A stretch of 17,638 bases of DNA from contig NZ_DFUE01000039.1 in the NCBI RefSeq assembly GCF_002379585.1, forward strand, positions 125,234 through 142,871. The letters run 5' to 3'. The translations under genes and the position numbers were made by a program. Below are positions 1 to 7,845 of the stretch, in pieces; position 1 is the first letter of the stretch, and each line of letters starts with the position of its first letter. The notes beneath the pieces are model-generated. The model saw only the letters and a list, made by a program, of their open reading frames with translations. It was not told where the DNA came from and ran no database searches. The stretch is from Pseudomonas sp. UBA4194 (GTDB lineage: Bacteria > Pseudomonadota > Gammaproteobacteria > Pseudomonadales > Pseudomonadaceae).

Positions 1-28
1 CCCCTTCGCGGCTTCACGCCGCTCCTAC
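1..28. repeat. REP element, copy 1
   Basis: This is a short palindromic REP-type unit. GCGGC (8-12) and GCCGC (18-22) form a 5-bp stem around a TTCAC loop, followed by TCCTAC. It is identical over 28 bases to the copy starting at 65. The pattern resembles intergenic REP sequences common in Pseudomonas genomes. The unit is cut by the window edge, so it may extend to the left. Confidence 0.75.
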
Positions 29-30
29 GC

Positions 31-151
31 CTGCAAATGCCAGACCTGCCGCTGCCCGCTCGGGCCCCTTCGCGGCTTCACGCCGCTCCTACAAAAGGCG
101 TGGGAAGGGCCGGGGCCGGTGGACCCTCTGCAAATGCCAGACCTGCCGCTG
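31..151. repeat. 24-bp direct repeat between REP units (31-54 and 128-151)
   Basis: The same 24 bases, beginning ctgcaaatgccagacc, occur at 31-54 and again at 128-151, each lying between REP-like hairpins. The cluster therefore looks like partial duplication of a REP-plus-spacer unit, with divergent sequence at 93-127 inserted between the copies. Confidence 0.7.
65..92. repeat. REP element, copy 2
   Basis: This is an exact 28-base repeat of positions 1-28, offset by 64 bases and in the same orientation. Stem GCGGC (72-76) pairs with GCCGC (82-86) around TTCAC. Copies 1 and 2 together form a small head-to-tail REP cluster downstream of the minus-strand ydiJ-like gene. Confidence 0.75.
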
Positions 152-160
152 TCTGCACAG

Positions 161-187
161 GCCTCTCCGCGGCTTTACGCCGCGCTG
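161..187. repeat. Degenerate REP-like hairpin overlapping the ydiJ-like stop codon
   Basis: CGCGGC (168-173) and GCCGCG (179-184) form a 6-bp stem around a TTTAC loop, matching the REP copies except for C to T in the loop and diverged flanks. The loop contains the complement of the TAA stop (175-177) of the upstream minus-strand gene, so the last codons of that gene are made of REP-like sequence. Confidence 0.6.
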
Positions 188-3100
188 TCGGCCCCGCGCA
201 GGTGCTCCAGCAACGCTTGCAATGGATGGCGCACGCTCTGGCCTTCCTGACGCTTGACCTGGCTTCGGCAGGAATAACCGTCGGCTACCAGGCGCCCCTG
301 GGGTTGGTGCTTGGCCAGCAGCGGTTGCCAGGACTGTTGGTAGATCACCTGAGAGGTCGCCAGGTTGCGCTTCTCGTGCCCATAGGTGCCTGACATCCCA
401 CAGCACCCGGCAGCCAACACGTCGAGCTTGAGCCCCAGGCGGCTGAACACCTGCTGCCACAACCCGACGCTGGCCGGTTCGTTGGTTTTTTCCGTGCAGT
501 GGGGCAGGAACTGATAGGCCGGGACGTCAGCCACCGGCTCCGCCTGGTCCAGCACCTGGGCCAGCCATTCCTGGGGCAGCAATACTGCGGGGGCTTGCCC
601 GGTCGGCAGGGTCTTGGCGTATTCCTGGCGATACACCAGGGTCATGGCCGGGTCCAGGCCCACCAACGCTACACCGCTGGCCTGCAGTTGACCGAGAGAC
701 TGTGCGTTGTGAGCAGCCGCCTTGGCGAAGGCGCCAAGAAAGCCCTGGACTTGCAGCGGCTTGCCGTTGGGCGCGAACGGCGCCAGGTACACCTGATAGC
801 CCAGGCGCGAAATCAGCTCCAGCCAATCCGCCACCACCGGGGTATCGAAGTAGCGGGTGAAGGCGTCCTGCACCAGCACCACACTGCGCTGACGCTGTTC
901 GGGCGTGAGTGCCGTCAACTGTTCAGGGCGGGCCATACGCACGTTCCAACGGCGGCACAGCGCATCGAAGTTCATCAGGCTCAGCAGCGGACTGTCGACC
1001 ATGCCTGCCACGTGTTCGAGGGCATAACGCACCGGTTTGAACGCCATCACGGCGTTATAGCTGCGCGGGAATCGAGCGAGATGGGGAATGCTGAACTCCA
1101 GCGAACCAATCAGGTAATCCTTCAGCGGGCGCAGGTAGCGACCGTGATAAAGCTCAAGGAAACGCGAGCGGAATTCCGGCACGTTGACCTTCACAGGGCA
1201 CTGTCCCGCGCAGGACTTGCAAGCCAGACACCCGGCCATGGCATCGTACACTTCATGGGAAAAGTCCTGCCGGCCGAGCAGTCGCGCAGTACTGTTCCAG
1301 GTGCGTTTGACCACTTGCAACGGGCTGTTGCGGCCCGCTGCCTCCAATACCTTCACCCCTTGCTCCCCCTGCAGGCGCAGCCATTCGCGAATCAGCGAGG
1401 CCCGGCCTTTGGGTGAATGAATACGGTTGCGGGTGGCTTTCCATGACGGGCACATGGCGTCATTGGGGTCGTAGTTGTAGCACGCGCCATTGCCGTTGCA
1501 GTGCAACGCGCTGTCGTAGCTCTGCCACACGCGTTCATCGATGGTACGGTCGAGTTCGCCCCGTAGCACCACCTCATCCACTGGCGTCAGACGCGCCGCC
1601 GGCACCGACCCGGGTGTGGCGATCTTGCCCGGATTGAGCTGATTGTAAGGGTCAAAGGCAGCCTTGAGCGCCTGCAGTGCCGGGTACAGTGCGCCGAAAT
1701 AATCAGGGACGTATTGCGAGCGCAGGCCCTTGCCGTGCTCACCCCACAGCAAGCCGCCATGCTTGTGGGTGAGGGCGGCCACCGCGTCTGAGATCGGCCG
1801 AATCAGCGCGGCCTGCTGCGGGTCTTTCATGTCCAGAATCGGCCGCACATGCAGCACCCCGGCGTCGACGTGGCCGAACATGCCGTACTGCAGGCCGTAA
1901 CCGTCGAGCAACGCGCGAAACTCGCCGATGTACTCGGCCAGGTTATGCGGCGGCACCGCGGTGTCCTCCACGAATGGCTGCGGACGTGCCTCGCCCTTGA
2001 CATTGCCCAGCAGGCCGACCGCCCGTTTGCGCATGGCATAGACACGGTTCACCGCCTGGGCGCCGACAGCCAGCGTATGCCCCAGGCGCTGCACCGAGAC
2101 GTCCTGCTGCAAGTGGAGAAGGAATTGCTGCACGCGCTGTTCGAGCACCTCAAGGTCCTCGCCGCTGAACTCCACCAGGTTGATGCCCAGGGTCGGGGTG
2201 TGCTCGTCACTGGGGAAGTACTCGGCCACGCCGTGCCAGACGATGTCGTTCATCGCCAGCATCAGCACCTTGGAGTCCACCGTCTCGATCGACAACGGTT
2301 CATGGGCCATCAGCGCATTGGCGTCGTTCAGCGCATCCATGAAGCCGGCATAGCGCACGTTGACCAGAATCGAGTGGCGGGGAATCGGCAGCACATTGAG
2401 CTTGGCCTGAACGATGAAGCCCAGCGAGCCTTCCGAGCCGCACAGCACACTGTTGAGATTGAAGCGGCCGTCGGCTTCGCGCAGGTGCGCCAGATCGTAG
2501 CCGGTGAGGCAGCGATTGAGCTTGGGGAATATCGCTTCGATCAGTTCCGCTTGCTGGTCGGCGATCTCCGAAGCGCAGCGGTAGACGTTGGCAATGCGGT
2601 CGGTGCCGGCGTTGTGTGTGCGCAACTGTCGTTCATCGATCACCTGGCTGTGCAGCCGCTCGCCGCCCAGCAGCACGGTGCTCAGCTCCAGCACATGATC
2701 GCGGGTCTTGCCGTAGGTGCAACTGCCCTGGCCACTGGCGTCGGTATTGATCATGCCGCCGATGGTGGCGCGATTGGAGGTCGACAGCTCCGGGGCGAAG
2801 AACAGTCCGTGAGGTTTGAGCGCCGCGTTGAGCTGGTCTTTGACCACACCGCTCTGCACCCGTACCCAGCGCTCTTGCACGTTGATCTCCAGCACCTGGT
2901 TGAGATGGCGCGACAGGTCCACCACCAGTCCATCGGTCAACGACTGGCCATTGGTACCGGTACCGCCGCCGCGCGGCGTCAGCACGATGCTGCGGTAGTC
3001 GGGCAGGGTCGCCAGGCGTGCCAGCAGTTGCACGTCGGCCTCGTGGCGCGGGAATACGGCAGCCTGGGGCAAGCGCTGATAGATGGAGTTGTCAGTGGCC

Positions 3101-3222
3101 AGGACCGTCCGGGTGCCGTAGTCATTGACGATCTCGCCCTCGAAACCGTGCACCTGCAACAGGCGCAGAAACGCTTCGTACAGAGATTCAGTAGCGTGTT
3201 GAAGAGGCAGGGCAGCGATCAT
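175..3222 (-). CDS. ydiJ: YdiJ-type FAD-binding and 4Fe-4S oxidoreductase (probable D-2-hydroxyglutarate/D-lactate-type dehydrogenase)
   Basis: The protein is about 1015 aa, matching E. coli YdiJ length. An N-terminal PCMH-type FAD domain (about residues 55-270) has the flavin-binding TPRGGGTGTNG at 82-92 and GSEGSLGF near 264. An FAD-linked oxidase C-terminal domain follows. Then come two Cys-rich stretches: CNGNGACxxxxPxxxxCPS from about residue 575, and CxxCxxCxxxCP at Cys665-Cys675. The C-terminal part has HC (908-909) and CCG (940-941) motifs of heterodisulfide-reductase-like domains. Members oxidise D-2-hydroxy acids, and YdiJ homologues have been linked to D-2-hydroxyglutarate; the substrate here is inferred. 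I chose the start at 3222 because MIAALP resembles YdiJ N-termini and GGATGA lies 8 bases upstream; an in-frame ATG at 3234 has no ribosome site. The stop lies inside a REP-like hairpin. A divergent LysR gene is the likely regulator. Confidence 0.88.
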   Translation of the reverse strand: MIAALPLQHATESLYEAFLRLLQVHGFEGEIVNDYGTRTVLATDNSIYQRLPQAAVFPRHEADVQLLARLATLPDYRSIVLTPRGGGTGTNGQSLTDGLVVDLSRHLNQVLEINVQERWVRVQSGVVKDQLNAALKPHGLFFAPELSTSNRATIGGMINTDASGQGSCTYGKTRDHVLELSTVLLGGERLHSQVIDERQLRTHNAGTDRIANVYRCASEIADQQAELIEAIFPKLNRCLTGYDLAHLREADGRFNLNSVLCGSEGSLGFIVQAKLNVLPIPRHSILVNVRYAGFMDALNDANALMAHEPLSIETVDSKVLMLAMNDIVWHGVAEYFPSDEHTPTLGINLVEFSGEDLEVLEQRVQQFLLHLQQDVSVQRLGHTLAVGAQAVNRVYAMRKRAVGLLGNVKGEARPQPFVEDTAVPPHNLAEYIGEFRALLDGYGLQYGMFGHVDAGVLHVRPILDMKDPQQAALIRPISDAVAALTHKHGGLLWGEHGKGLRSQYVPDYFGALYPALQALKAAFDPYNQLNPGKIATPGSVPAARLTPVDEVVLRGELDRTIDERVWQSYDSALHCNGNGACYNYDPNDAMCPSWKATRNRIHSPKGRASLIREWLRLQGEQGVKVLEAAGRNSPLQVVKRTWNSTARLLGRQDFSHEVYDAMAGCLACKSCAGQCPVKVNVPEFRSRFLELYHGRYLRPLKDYLIGSLEFSIPHLARFPRSYNAVMAFKPVRYALEHVAGMVDSPLLSLMNFDALCRRWNVRMARPEQLTALTPEQRQRSVVLVQDAFTRYFDTPVVADWLELISRLGYQVYLAPFAPNGKPLQVQGFLGAFAKAAAHNAQSLGQLQASGVALVGLDPAMTLVYRQEYAKTLPTGQAPAVLLPQEWLAQVLDQAEPVADVPAYQFLPHCTEKTNEPASVGLWQQVFSRLGLKLDVLAAGCCGMSGTYGHEKRNLATSQVIYQQSWQPLLAKHQPQGRLVADGYSCRSQVKRQEGQSVRHPLQALLEHLRGADSAA

Positions 3223-3256
3223 GGGCGATGTCATCCAGCGGCAACGATAATTTTTT

Positions 3257-3275
3257 GCATTCGCAGCGCGTATGC
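3257..3275. promoter_or_regulatory. Candidate LysR-type operator (GCAT-N11-ATGC)
   Basis: In the 126-bp gap between the two divergent genes, GCAT (3257-3260) and ATGC (3272-3275) form an inverted repeat separated by exactly 11 bases, fitting the T-N11-A box of LysR regulators. On the minus strand the ATGC arm touches TATAAG (3275-3280), a possible -10 for the ydiJ-like gene, with no good -35. Binding here could control both genes. This is inference from pattern and position. Confidence 0.4.
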
Positions 3276-3348
3276 TTATAGGGTATTTTCATCTCGCAAT
3301 ACGGCCAGTACAAACGTAAATCCTTCAGACTTTGCATGAGCTTTATGA

Positions 3349-4254
3349 ATGAACCCGAGACGGCTCACCCCCTCCATGTCGTTGTTGCTCGCATTCGAAG
3401 CCGCCGGGCGCCACGGCAGCTTCACCAAGGCCGCCGCTGAACTGGCCCTGACCCAAAGTGCGGTCAGTCGGCAGGTGCAAGCGCTGGAGGCGCTGCTGGA
3501 AGTCAGTCTGTTCAAGCGCGACGGTCGCCATATCGAGCTGACTGCTGCCGGGGCGTTGTACCAGCACGAACTGGCCGCGGCGCTGGCCCGCATCCGCAGT
3601 GCCACGTTGCAAACCATCTCGCACCGCTCAGAGGCCGATACCCTGCACCTGGCGGTATTGCCGACGTTCGCGTCGAAATGGCTGATGCCGCGCATGAGTG
3701 ATTTCTATACCCGTCATCCGGGCAGCCTGGTGCATATCCACTCGCGGATCGTGCGCGGCGATCTTTCCGAGGGCGCCGATGACATGACCGCCATCATCTG
3801 CGCCGGCTCGGGCCAGTGGCCGGGCTACCAGGCCCATCGCCTGCTGTCGGAGAAGCTGGTAGTGGTGGCCAGCCCGAAGGTGCTGCCAGGCCATGCCGAG
3901 ATGTCGCCGCAACAGGCCTCCAGGCAAGTATTGCTCAGTGTGGTCTCAAGGCCGCACGCCTGGGCCGAATGGTTCGCTCACAACGAACTGCATCACCAGG
4001 GTGCGATGCGCATGGGCCCGAGCTTCGAGCAGACCGCGCACTTGATCCAGGCCGTGGTAGCCGGCATCGGGATTGGCCTGGTGCCGCGCATTCTGGTGCA
4101 GGATGAGCTCGCCAGTGGTGAGCTGGTGACGCTGTTCCAGCCCATGGAGAGTGGGCGCGGCTATTACCTGGCATACCCCGCACCCTATCAGAACCTGCCG
4201 GCGCTGAAGGCGTTCAGGGAGTGGCTGTTGTCGCTGCCGTTTCCTGACAGCTAA
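3349..4254 (+). CDS. LysR-family transcriptional regulator
   Basis: This 301-aa protein has the usual LysR size. The N-terminal winged helix-turn-helix is plain at about residues 10-68: LLAFEAAGRHGSFTKAAAEL, then LTQSAVSRQVQALE and LFKRDGRHIELTAAG. The remainder is a periplasmic-binding-like effector domain, in which IGIGLVPRILVQDEL is the typical late-domain signature. The HTH is of the GcvA/AmpR-like subgroup. The gene is divergent from the ydiJ-like dehydrogenase, which by the usual LysR arrangement is the probable target; the effector is unknown. The ribosome site before the ATG at 3349 is weak (tgag only), but the next Met would cut into the HTH region. Confidence 0.92.
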   Translation: MNPRRLTPSMSLLLAFEAAGRHGSFTKAAAELALTQSAVSRQVQALEALLEVSLFKRDGRHIELTAAGALYQHELAAALARIRSATLQTISHRSEADTLHLAVLPTFASKWLMPRMSDFYTRHPGSLVHIHSRIVRGDLSEGADDMTAIICAGSGQWPGYQAHRLLSEKLVVVASPKVLPGHAEMSPQQASRQVLLSVVSRPHAWAEWFAHNELHHQGAMRMGPSFEQTAHLIQAVVAGIGIGLVPRILVQDELASGELVTLFQPMESGRGYYLAYPAPYQNLPALKAFREWLLSLPFPDS

Positions 4255-4348
4255 AGCCTGAGCAAAGGCGGCAGCGACTGGTCGGGCCAACGGAATTTGC
4301 GCTCGGCAAAGAGCTCGCATGTACAGGCCCATTCACAGGAGCATGGCT

Positions 4349-4558
4349 ATGAGCACGTCATTCAAGGTGGGAGACAAGGTCCGCTGGAATTCCGAAGCTG
4401 GAGAGATACACGGCAAGATCACCAAAGTGCATACCCAGGACGTGGAGTTCATGGGCAAGCATCGTCCGGCGTCAAAGGAGCAGCCGCAGTATGAGGTCAA
4501 GAGCGACAAGACCGGACATTCGGCGCTGCATCATGGTGAAGCTTTGCATAAGGGTTGA
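4349..4558 (+). CDS. DUF2945 (Hva1_TUDOR-like) small protein
   Basis: This is a 69-aa protein starting MSTSFKVGDKVRW, with the features of the DUF2945 family: a KVGDKVRWNSxAGxIxGxI strand pattern, then ASKEQPQYEVKSDKTGHSALH and a short basic tail. The family is a small beta-barrel, Tudor-like fold annotated from fungal 'hypervirulence associated' proteins; its bacterial role is unknown. I chose the ATG at 4349 because AGGAG (4337-4341) lies 7 bases upstream. ATGs at 4319 and 4343 are less well placed, and the family starts near the KVGDKV strand. It is cytosolic, with no signal or membrane segment. It stands alone between the lysR gene and an inverted-repeat element. Confidence 0.8.
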   Translation: MSTSFKVGDKVRWNSEAGEIHGKITKVHTQDVEFMGKHRPASKEQPQYEVKSDKTGHSALHHGEALHKG

Positions 4559-4578
4559 GGCGGGGGAGCGGCGGCGTC

Positions 4579-4697
4579 TGGTCCCCTCACCCCAGCCCTC
4601 TCCCTGAGGGAGAGGGAGCAGATCACCGCCAGCCGCATCAACGCGATCCGCTTCTAGCTCCCTCTCCCTCAGGGAGAGGGCTGGGGTGAGGGGACCA
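4579..4697. repeat. Palindromic repeat family 'PAL', copy A (41-bp arms, 37-bp loop)
   Basis: Left arm 4579-4619 and right arm 4657-4697 are exact reverse complements over 41 bases, each beginning or ending with the tggtcccctcaccccagccc core. Each arm also contains its own smaller palindrome (ccctctccctgagggagagg). The 37-bp loop, read on the minus strand, begins with tagaagcggatc after gggagc, like copy B. It lies between convergent genes, so it could also end transcription, though no T-tract follows. Confidence 0.9.
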
Positions 4698-4715
4698 TTC
4701 ACCACAAATCCCAGC

Positions 4716-5930
4716 TCAAACCCCCTTGGTAGAAGGCAACAACACCGTCAACACCCCAAACAACGGCAGATACGAGCACAGCGTGTACACATATTCAATC
4801 CCATGAATATCCGCCAGATGCCCCAGCAACGCCGCGCCAATCCCGCCAAAGCCGAACATCAGGCCAAAGAACACGCCGGCAATCATCCCCACATTGCCCG
4901 GCACCAACTCCTGGGCAAACACCACGATGGCCGAGAACGCGGAGGCCAGGATAAAGCCGATCACCATGCTTAGCAGCGCTGTCCAGAACAAGTCCACATA
5001 GGGCAGGGCAAGGGTAAAGGGCGCCACACCGAGGATCGAAAACCAGATCACTTTCTTGCGCCCGATACGGTCGCCGATCGGTCCGCCGAAGAACGTACCG
5101 GCCGCCACCGCGCCCAGGAACAGGAACAGATACAGCTGCGAGCTGGCCACCGACAGGTCGAACTTCTCGATCAGGTAGAAGGTGAAGTAGCTGGTGAAGC
5201 TGGCCATGTAGAAATACTTGGAGAACACCAGCAACGCCAGCACTACCAGCGCGAACGTCACCCGGCCCTTGGACAAACCGTGGGTGGCCTTGCCGCCCTG
5301 CTTGAGCTTGAACAGGCTCAGGTGATGGCGGTACCAGCGGCTCAGGCCGTAGAGCACCATGATGGCGAACGCTGCAAACAATCCGAACCAGGCCACATTG
5401 CCTTGTCCATAGGGAATGATGATGGCCGCTGCCAGCAATGGCCCGAATGCACTGCCGGCGTTGCCACCCACCTGAAAGGTCGACTGCGCCAGGCCATAGC
5501 GGCCCCCGGACGCCAGTCGCGCCACCCGTGAAGTTTCGGGGTGGAAGGTCGACGAACCGATACCCACCAGCGCTGCGGCCAACAAAATGGCGGGAAAACT
5601 ACCCACGAATGCCAACATCAGGATGCCGACCAAGGTGCACACCATCCCCGCCGGTAACAACCAAGGCTTGGGGTGCCGATCGGTGTGATAACCCACCCAC
5701 GGCTGCAGCAGCGACGCAGTGAGCTGGAAAGTCAGGGTAATCAGGCCGACCTGAGTAAAGCTCAGCCCGTAGTTGGCCTTGAGCATGGGATAGATCGAAG
5801 GCAGCACGGCCTGGATCAGGTCGTTGATCAGATGCGCCAGGGCGCAAGCGCCGATCACGCGCATGACCAGGGGGCTGGCCTGGCCGGCGACTGCGGCGGT
5901 CGCCGAAGGCGAGGAGGTGGTGGTAGACAT
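4716..5930 (-). CDS. fsr: MFS efflux transporter, fosmidomycin resistance type
   Basis: This 404-aa protein closely resembles E. coli Fsr (406 aa) along its length. Recognisable blocks are LITLTFQLTASLLQP, GIGSSTFHPETSRVARLASG, GLAQSTFQVGGNAGSAFGP, FSKYFYMASF, GDRIGRKKVIW and GFILASAFSAIVVFAQE. About 12 hydrophobic segments in two halves are separated by a basic cytoplasmic loop (SLFKLKQGGKATHGLSKGR, about 208-226), as expected for a proton-coupled inner-membrane antiporter. Fsr exports fosmidomycin and probably other small compounds. I chose the ATG at 5930 because the 24-residue upstream extension to 6002 has no family similarity. An AraC regulator is divergent and probably controls it. Confidence 0.9.
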   Translation of the reverse strand: MSTTTSSPSATAAVAGQASPLVMRVIGACALAHLINDLIQAVLPSIYPMLKANYGLSFTQVGLITLTFQLTASLLQPWVGYHTDRHPKPWLLPAGMVCTLVGILMLAFVGSFPAILLAAALVGIGSSTFHPETSRVARLASGGRYGLAQSTFQVGGNAGSAFGPLLAAAIIIPYGQGNVAWFGLFAAFAIMVLYGLSRWYRHHLSLFKLKQGGKATHGLSKGRVTFALVVLALLVFSKYFYMASFTSYFTFYLIEKFDLSVASSQLYLFLFLGAVAAGTFFGGPIGDRIGRKKVIWFSILGVAPFTLALPYVDLFWTALLSMVIGFILASAFSAIVVFAQELVPGNVGMIAGVFFGLMFGFGGIGAALLGHLADIHGIEYVYTLCSYLPLFGVLTVLLPSTKGV

Positions 5931-6088
5931 GGTTGCTTTTCCGGGCGAGAAAAAAGTACGCAAGACAGCGCGGTTCGGTACGGCCAATGAACCGGCAGCC
6001 AAATCGCGGATTCGGCGCTATCCTAAGGCCCTTAAATTTGCCTGTCTCGCGCAGTTCGGGACATGGCTATCGCAAAAAGGGCATGCTG
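5931..6088. promoter_or_regulatory. Divergent control region of fsr and the AraC gene
   Basis: These 158 bp must hold the promoters of both divergent genes. Two similar stretches, gcggttcggtacgg (around 5969) and gcggattcggcgc (around 6007), lie as an imperfect direct repeat about 38 bases apart, which would suit an AraC-type activator. No consensus sigma70 promoter stands out on either strand, consistent with activator dependence. The assignment rests on position and is inference. Confidence 0.35.
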
Positions 6089-6859
6089 ATGGAGCTTCCT
6101 GTCGAGTTGCTGCGCGAGATCAACGAGGGCCGCTGGCCGGTGCGCAGCAGCGCCCGGGATTACCCGGAGAACTGCTACATCGCCCCGCATTCCCACCGCA
6201 AGCATCAGCTTATCTATGCGGTGGAAGGGGTGATGGTGGTGCACTGCGCCAACAGCCAGTGGACCGTGCCGCCAAGCCGCGGCATCTGGATGCCTTGCGG
6301 CCAGGTGCACTCGATCCGCTGTGTCGGCACGGTGAAGATGCGCAGTGTGTTCGTGCGGCCTGATGCGGCATTGCAGCTACCCGATGAAACCCGCGCGGTC
6401 AGCATTTCCAACCTGCTGAGCGAGCTGATTCTGGTCTCTGTGGGCATCAGGGGGCCTTACGACGAAAGCTCCCGTGAAGGGCGAATCATGCAGCTGATCC
6501 TGGATGAGTTGACTATCCTGCCGACCTTGCCGCTGCAACTGCCGCAACCCGTCGACTCGCGTATCAAAACCATCTGCTCGACCCTGCAGGGCGATCCGGG
6601 TGACCGCTCGACACTGGCCCACTGGAGCGCCCGGCTGGACGTCGACGAAAAGACCATCCAGCGCCTGTTCCAGAAACAAACCGGCCTGACCTTCGGCCAA
6701 TGGCGTCAGCAAGCCCGGTTACTGCTCGCGCTGGAGCGCATCGCAGTGGGCGAGAAGATCATCGACGTGGCGGGGGCGCTGGGCTATGACAGCCCCAGCG
6801 CCTTCGCCACCATGTTCAAGAAGCAGTTTGGCAGGACGCCCAGCCACTTCTTTCGCTGA
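6089..6859 (+). CDS. AraC-family transcriptional regulator (cupin sensor)
   Basis: This 256-aa protein has an N-terminal cupin-like domain (about residues 20-95, with PHSHRKHQLIYAVEG) and a C-terminal AraC double helix-turn-helix (about 165-256) ending in GYDSPSAFATMFKKQFGRTPSHFF, the diagnostic AraC signature. The layout resembles regulators such as NimR/YeaM that sit next to and control MFS exporters. I chose the ATG at 6089 because aaaagg (ending at 6080) is 8 bases upstream; the ATG at 6083 is too close. It is divergent from fsr. Its stop is only 9 bases from that of the convergent yghU-like gene, leaving no room for a terminator between them. Confidence 0.9.
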   Translation: MELPVELLREINEGRWPVRSSARDYPENCYIAPHSHRKHQLIYAVEGVMVVHCANSQWTVPPSRGIWMPCGQVHSIRCVGTVKMRSVFVRPDAALQLPDETRAVSISNLLSELILVSVGIRGPYDESSREGRIMQLILDELTILPTLPLQLPQPVDSRIKTICSTLQGDPGDRSTLAHWSARLDVDEKTIQRLFQKQTGLTFGQWRQQARLLLALERIAVGEKIIDVAGALGYDSPSAFATMFKKQFGRTPSHFFR

Positions 6860-6868
6860 TCCCGCCGT

Positions 6869-7708
6869 TCAGTCCAGGTCTTCACTGCTGTGACGTTCCG
6901 CAACCTGGCTGTCCTCGTCGCCCCAGGTACGATTGACCCGCTGCCCGCGCTGCACGGCAGGGCGACTGGCAATCTCTTCGGCCCAGCGTTGCACGTGGGT
7001 GTATTGATGCACGGCAAGAAACTCGGCAGCCGAATACAAATTGCCCCGCACCAGTTGCCCATACCAGGGCCACACGGCGATGTCGGCGATGCTGTATTCG
7101 TCACCGGCCAGATAACGGCTTTCGGCCAGGCGGCGGTCGAGCACGTCCAGTTGGCGCTTGGCTTCCATGGTGAAGCGGTTGATCGGGTATTCCAGTTTCT
7201 CTGGCGCATAGGCATAGAAATGCCCGAAACCGCCGCCCAGGTAGGGCGCTGCGCCCATCTGCCAGAACAGCCAGTTCAGGGCTTCAGTGCGTTGGGCCGT
7301 TGCGGTGGGCAGGAACTTGCCGAATTTTTCCGCGAGGTACAGCAGGATCGAACCGGACTCGAATACACGCTGCGCAGGTTCGACGCTGCGGTCGAGCAGG
7401 GCGGGGATCTTCGAGTTGGGGTTGACCTCGACGAAGCCGCTGGAAAACTGGTCGCCGTCGCCGATGCGAATCAGCCACGCGTCGTACTCGGCGTCGGTCT
7501 GCCCCAGCGCCAGCAACTCTTCCAGCAGGATGGTGACCTTCACGCCGTTGGGCGTGGCCAGGGAGTACAGCTGCAAGGGATGCTTGCCCACGGGCAGGGT
7601 CCTGTCGTGGGTCGGGCCGGCGGCGGGGCGGTTGATCTTGGCGAATTCGCCGCCCGATGTCGTCTCGTCGTGCCAGACCTTGGGCGGAACGTAAGGGGCG
7701 TTGCTCAT
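6869..7708 (-). CDS. yghU: Glutathione S-transferase family disulfide-bond oxidoreductase YghU
   Basis: The protein is 279 aa (E. coli YghU is 288). An N-terminal extension of about 45 residues precedes the thioredoxin-like GST domain: LYSLATPNGVKVTILLEELL, then GDQFSSGFVEVNPNSKIPAL and the glutathione-contacting ESGSILLYLAEKFG. An all-helical C-terminal domain follows, with YLAGDEYSIADIAVWPW. These blocks are characteristic of YghU, a nu-class GST that binds two glutathiones and reduces organic disulfides in the cytosol. A catalytic Ser/Cys is not obvious; the TPNG segment is the family feature. GGAG lies about 8 bases upstream of the ATG. It is probably monocistronic, between the AraC gene and tRNA-Gln. 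Confidence 0.92.
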   Translation of the reverse strand: MSNAPYVPPKVWHDETTSGGEFAKINRPAAGPTHDRTLPVGKHPLQLYSLATPNGVKVTILLEELLALGQTDAEYDAWLIRIGDGDQFSSGFVEVNPNSKIPALLDRSVEPAQRVFESGSILLYLAEKFGKFLPTATAQRTEALNWLFWQMGAAPYLGGGFGHFYAYAPEKLEYPINRFTMEAKRQLDVLDRRLAESRYLAGDEYSIADIAVWPWYGQLVRGNLYSAAEFLAVHQYTHVQRWAEEIASRPAVQRGQRVNRTWGDEDSQVAERHSSEDLD

Positions 7709-7845
7709 GGGGCGAATCTCCGGGTTTGTTCGCGTGATGCGTCGGCGGATAGGGTCTGGATAGGACTGGTCAGCGGGCGGCGCGGTTCAGCTTCCAGGCC
7801 GACAATGTTGCACCGATTGCCCCAGTGAAAAGCAAGCGGCTGTTT

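Noticed and set aside
1..186. Possible CRISPR-like array
   Set aside because: Only two exact repeats and one degenerate one, spacers themselves repeated, and no cas genes; the units are REP hairpins.
1849..3339. Long plus-strand open frame (496 codons) opposite the ydiJ-like gene
   Set aside because: It is antisense to a clearly recognised dehydrogenase, His/Gln/Val-rich as expected of a GC-rich shadow frame, and shows no domain.
4291..4325. Promoter for the DUF2945 gene (TTGCGC, 17 bp, TGTACA; or an AlgU-like GGAATTT)
   Set aside because: Both readings are weak matches at only some positions, so neither was listed as a feature.
4472..4705. Small frames containing NGPLTPALSLRERE (also at 9038-9937, 17180-17611 and 17326-17580)
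   Set aside because: This peptide is merely the translation of the palindromic repeat core and appears wherever the repeat does; these are not genes.
6860..6868. Shared terminator between the AraC and yghU genes
   Set aside because: Only 9 bases separate the stops and no inverted repeat was seen there or in the adjoining coding ends.
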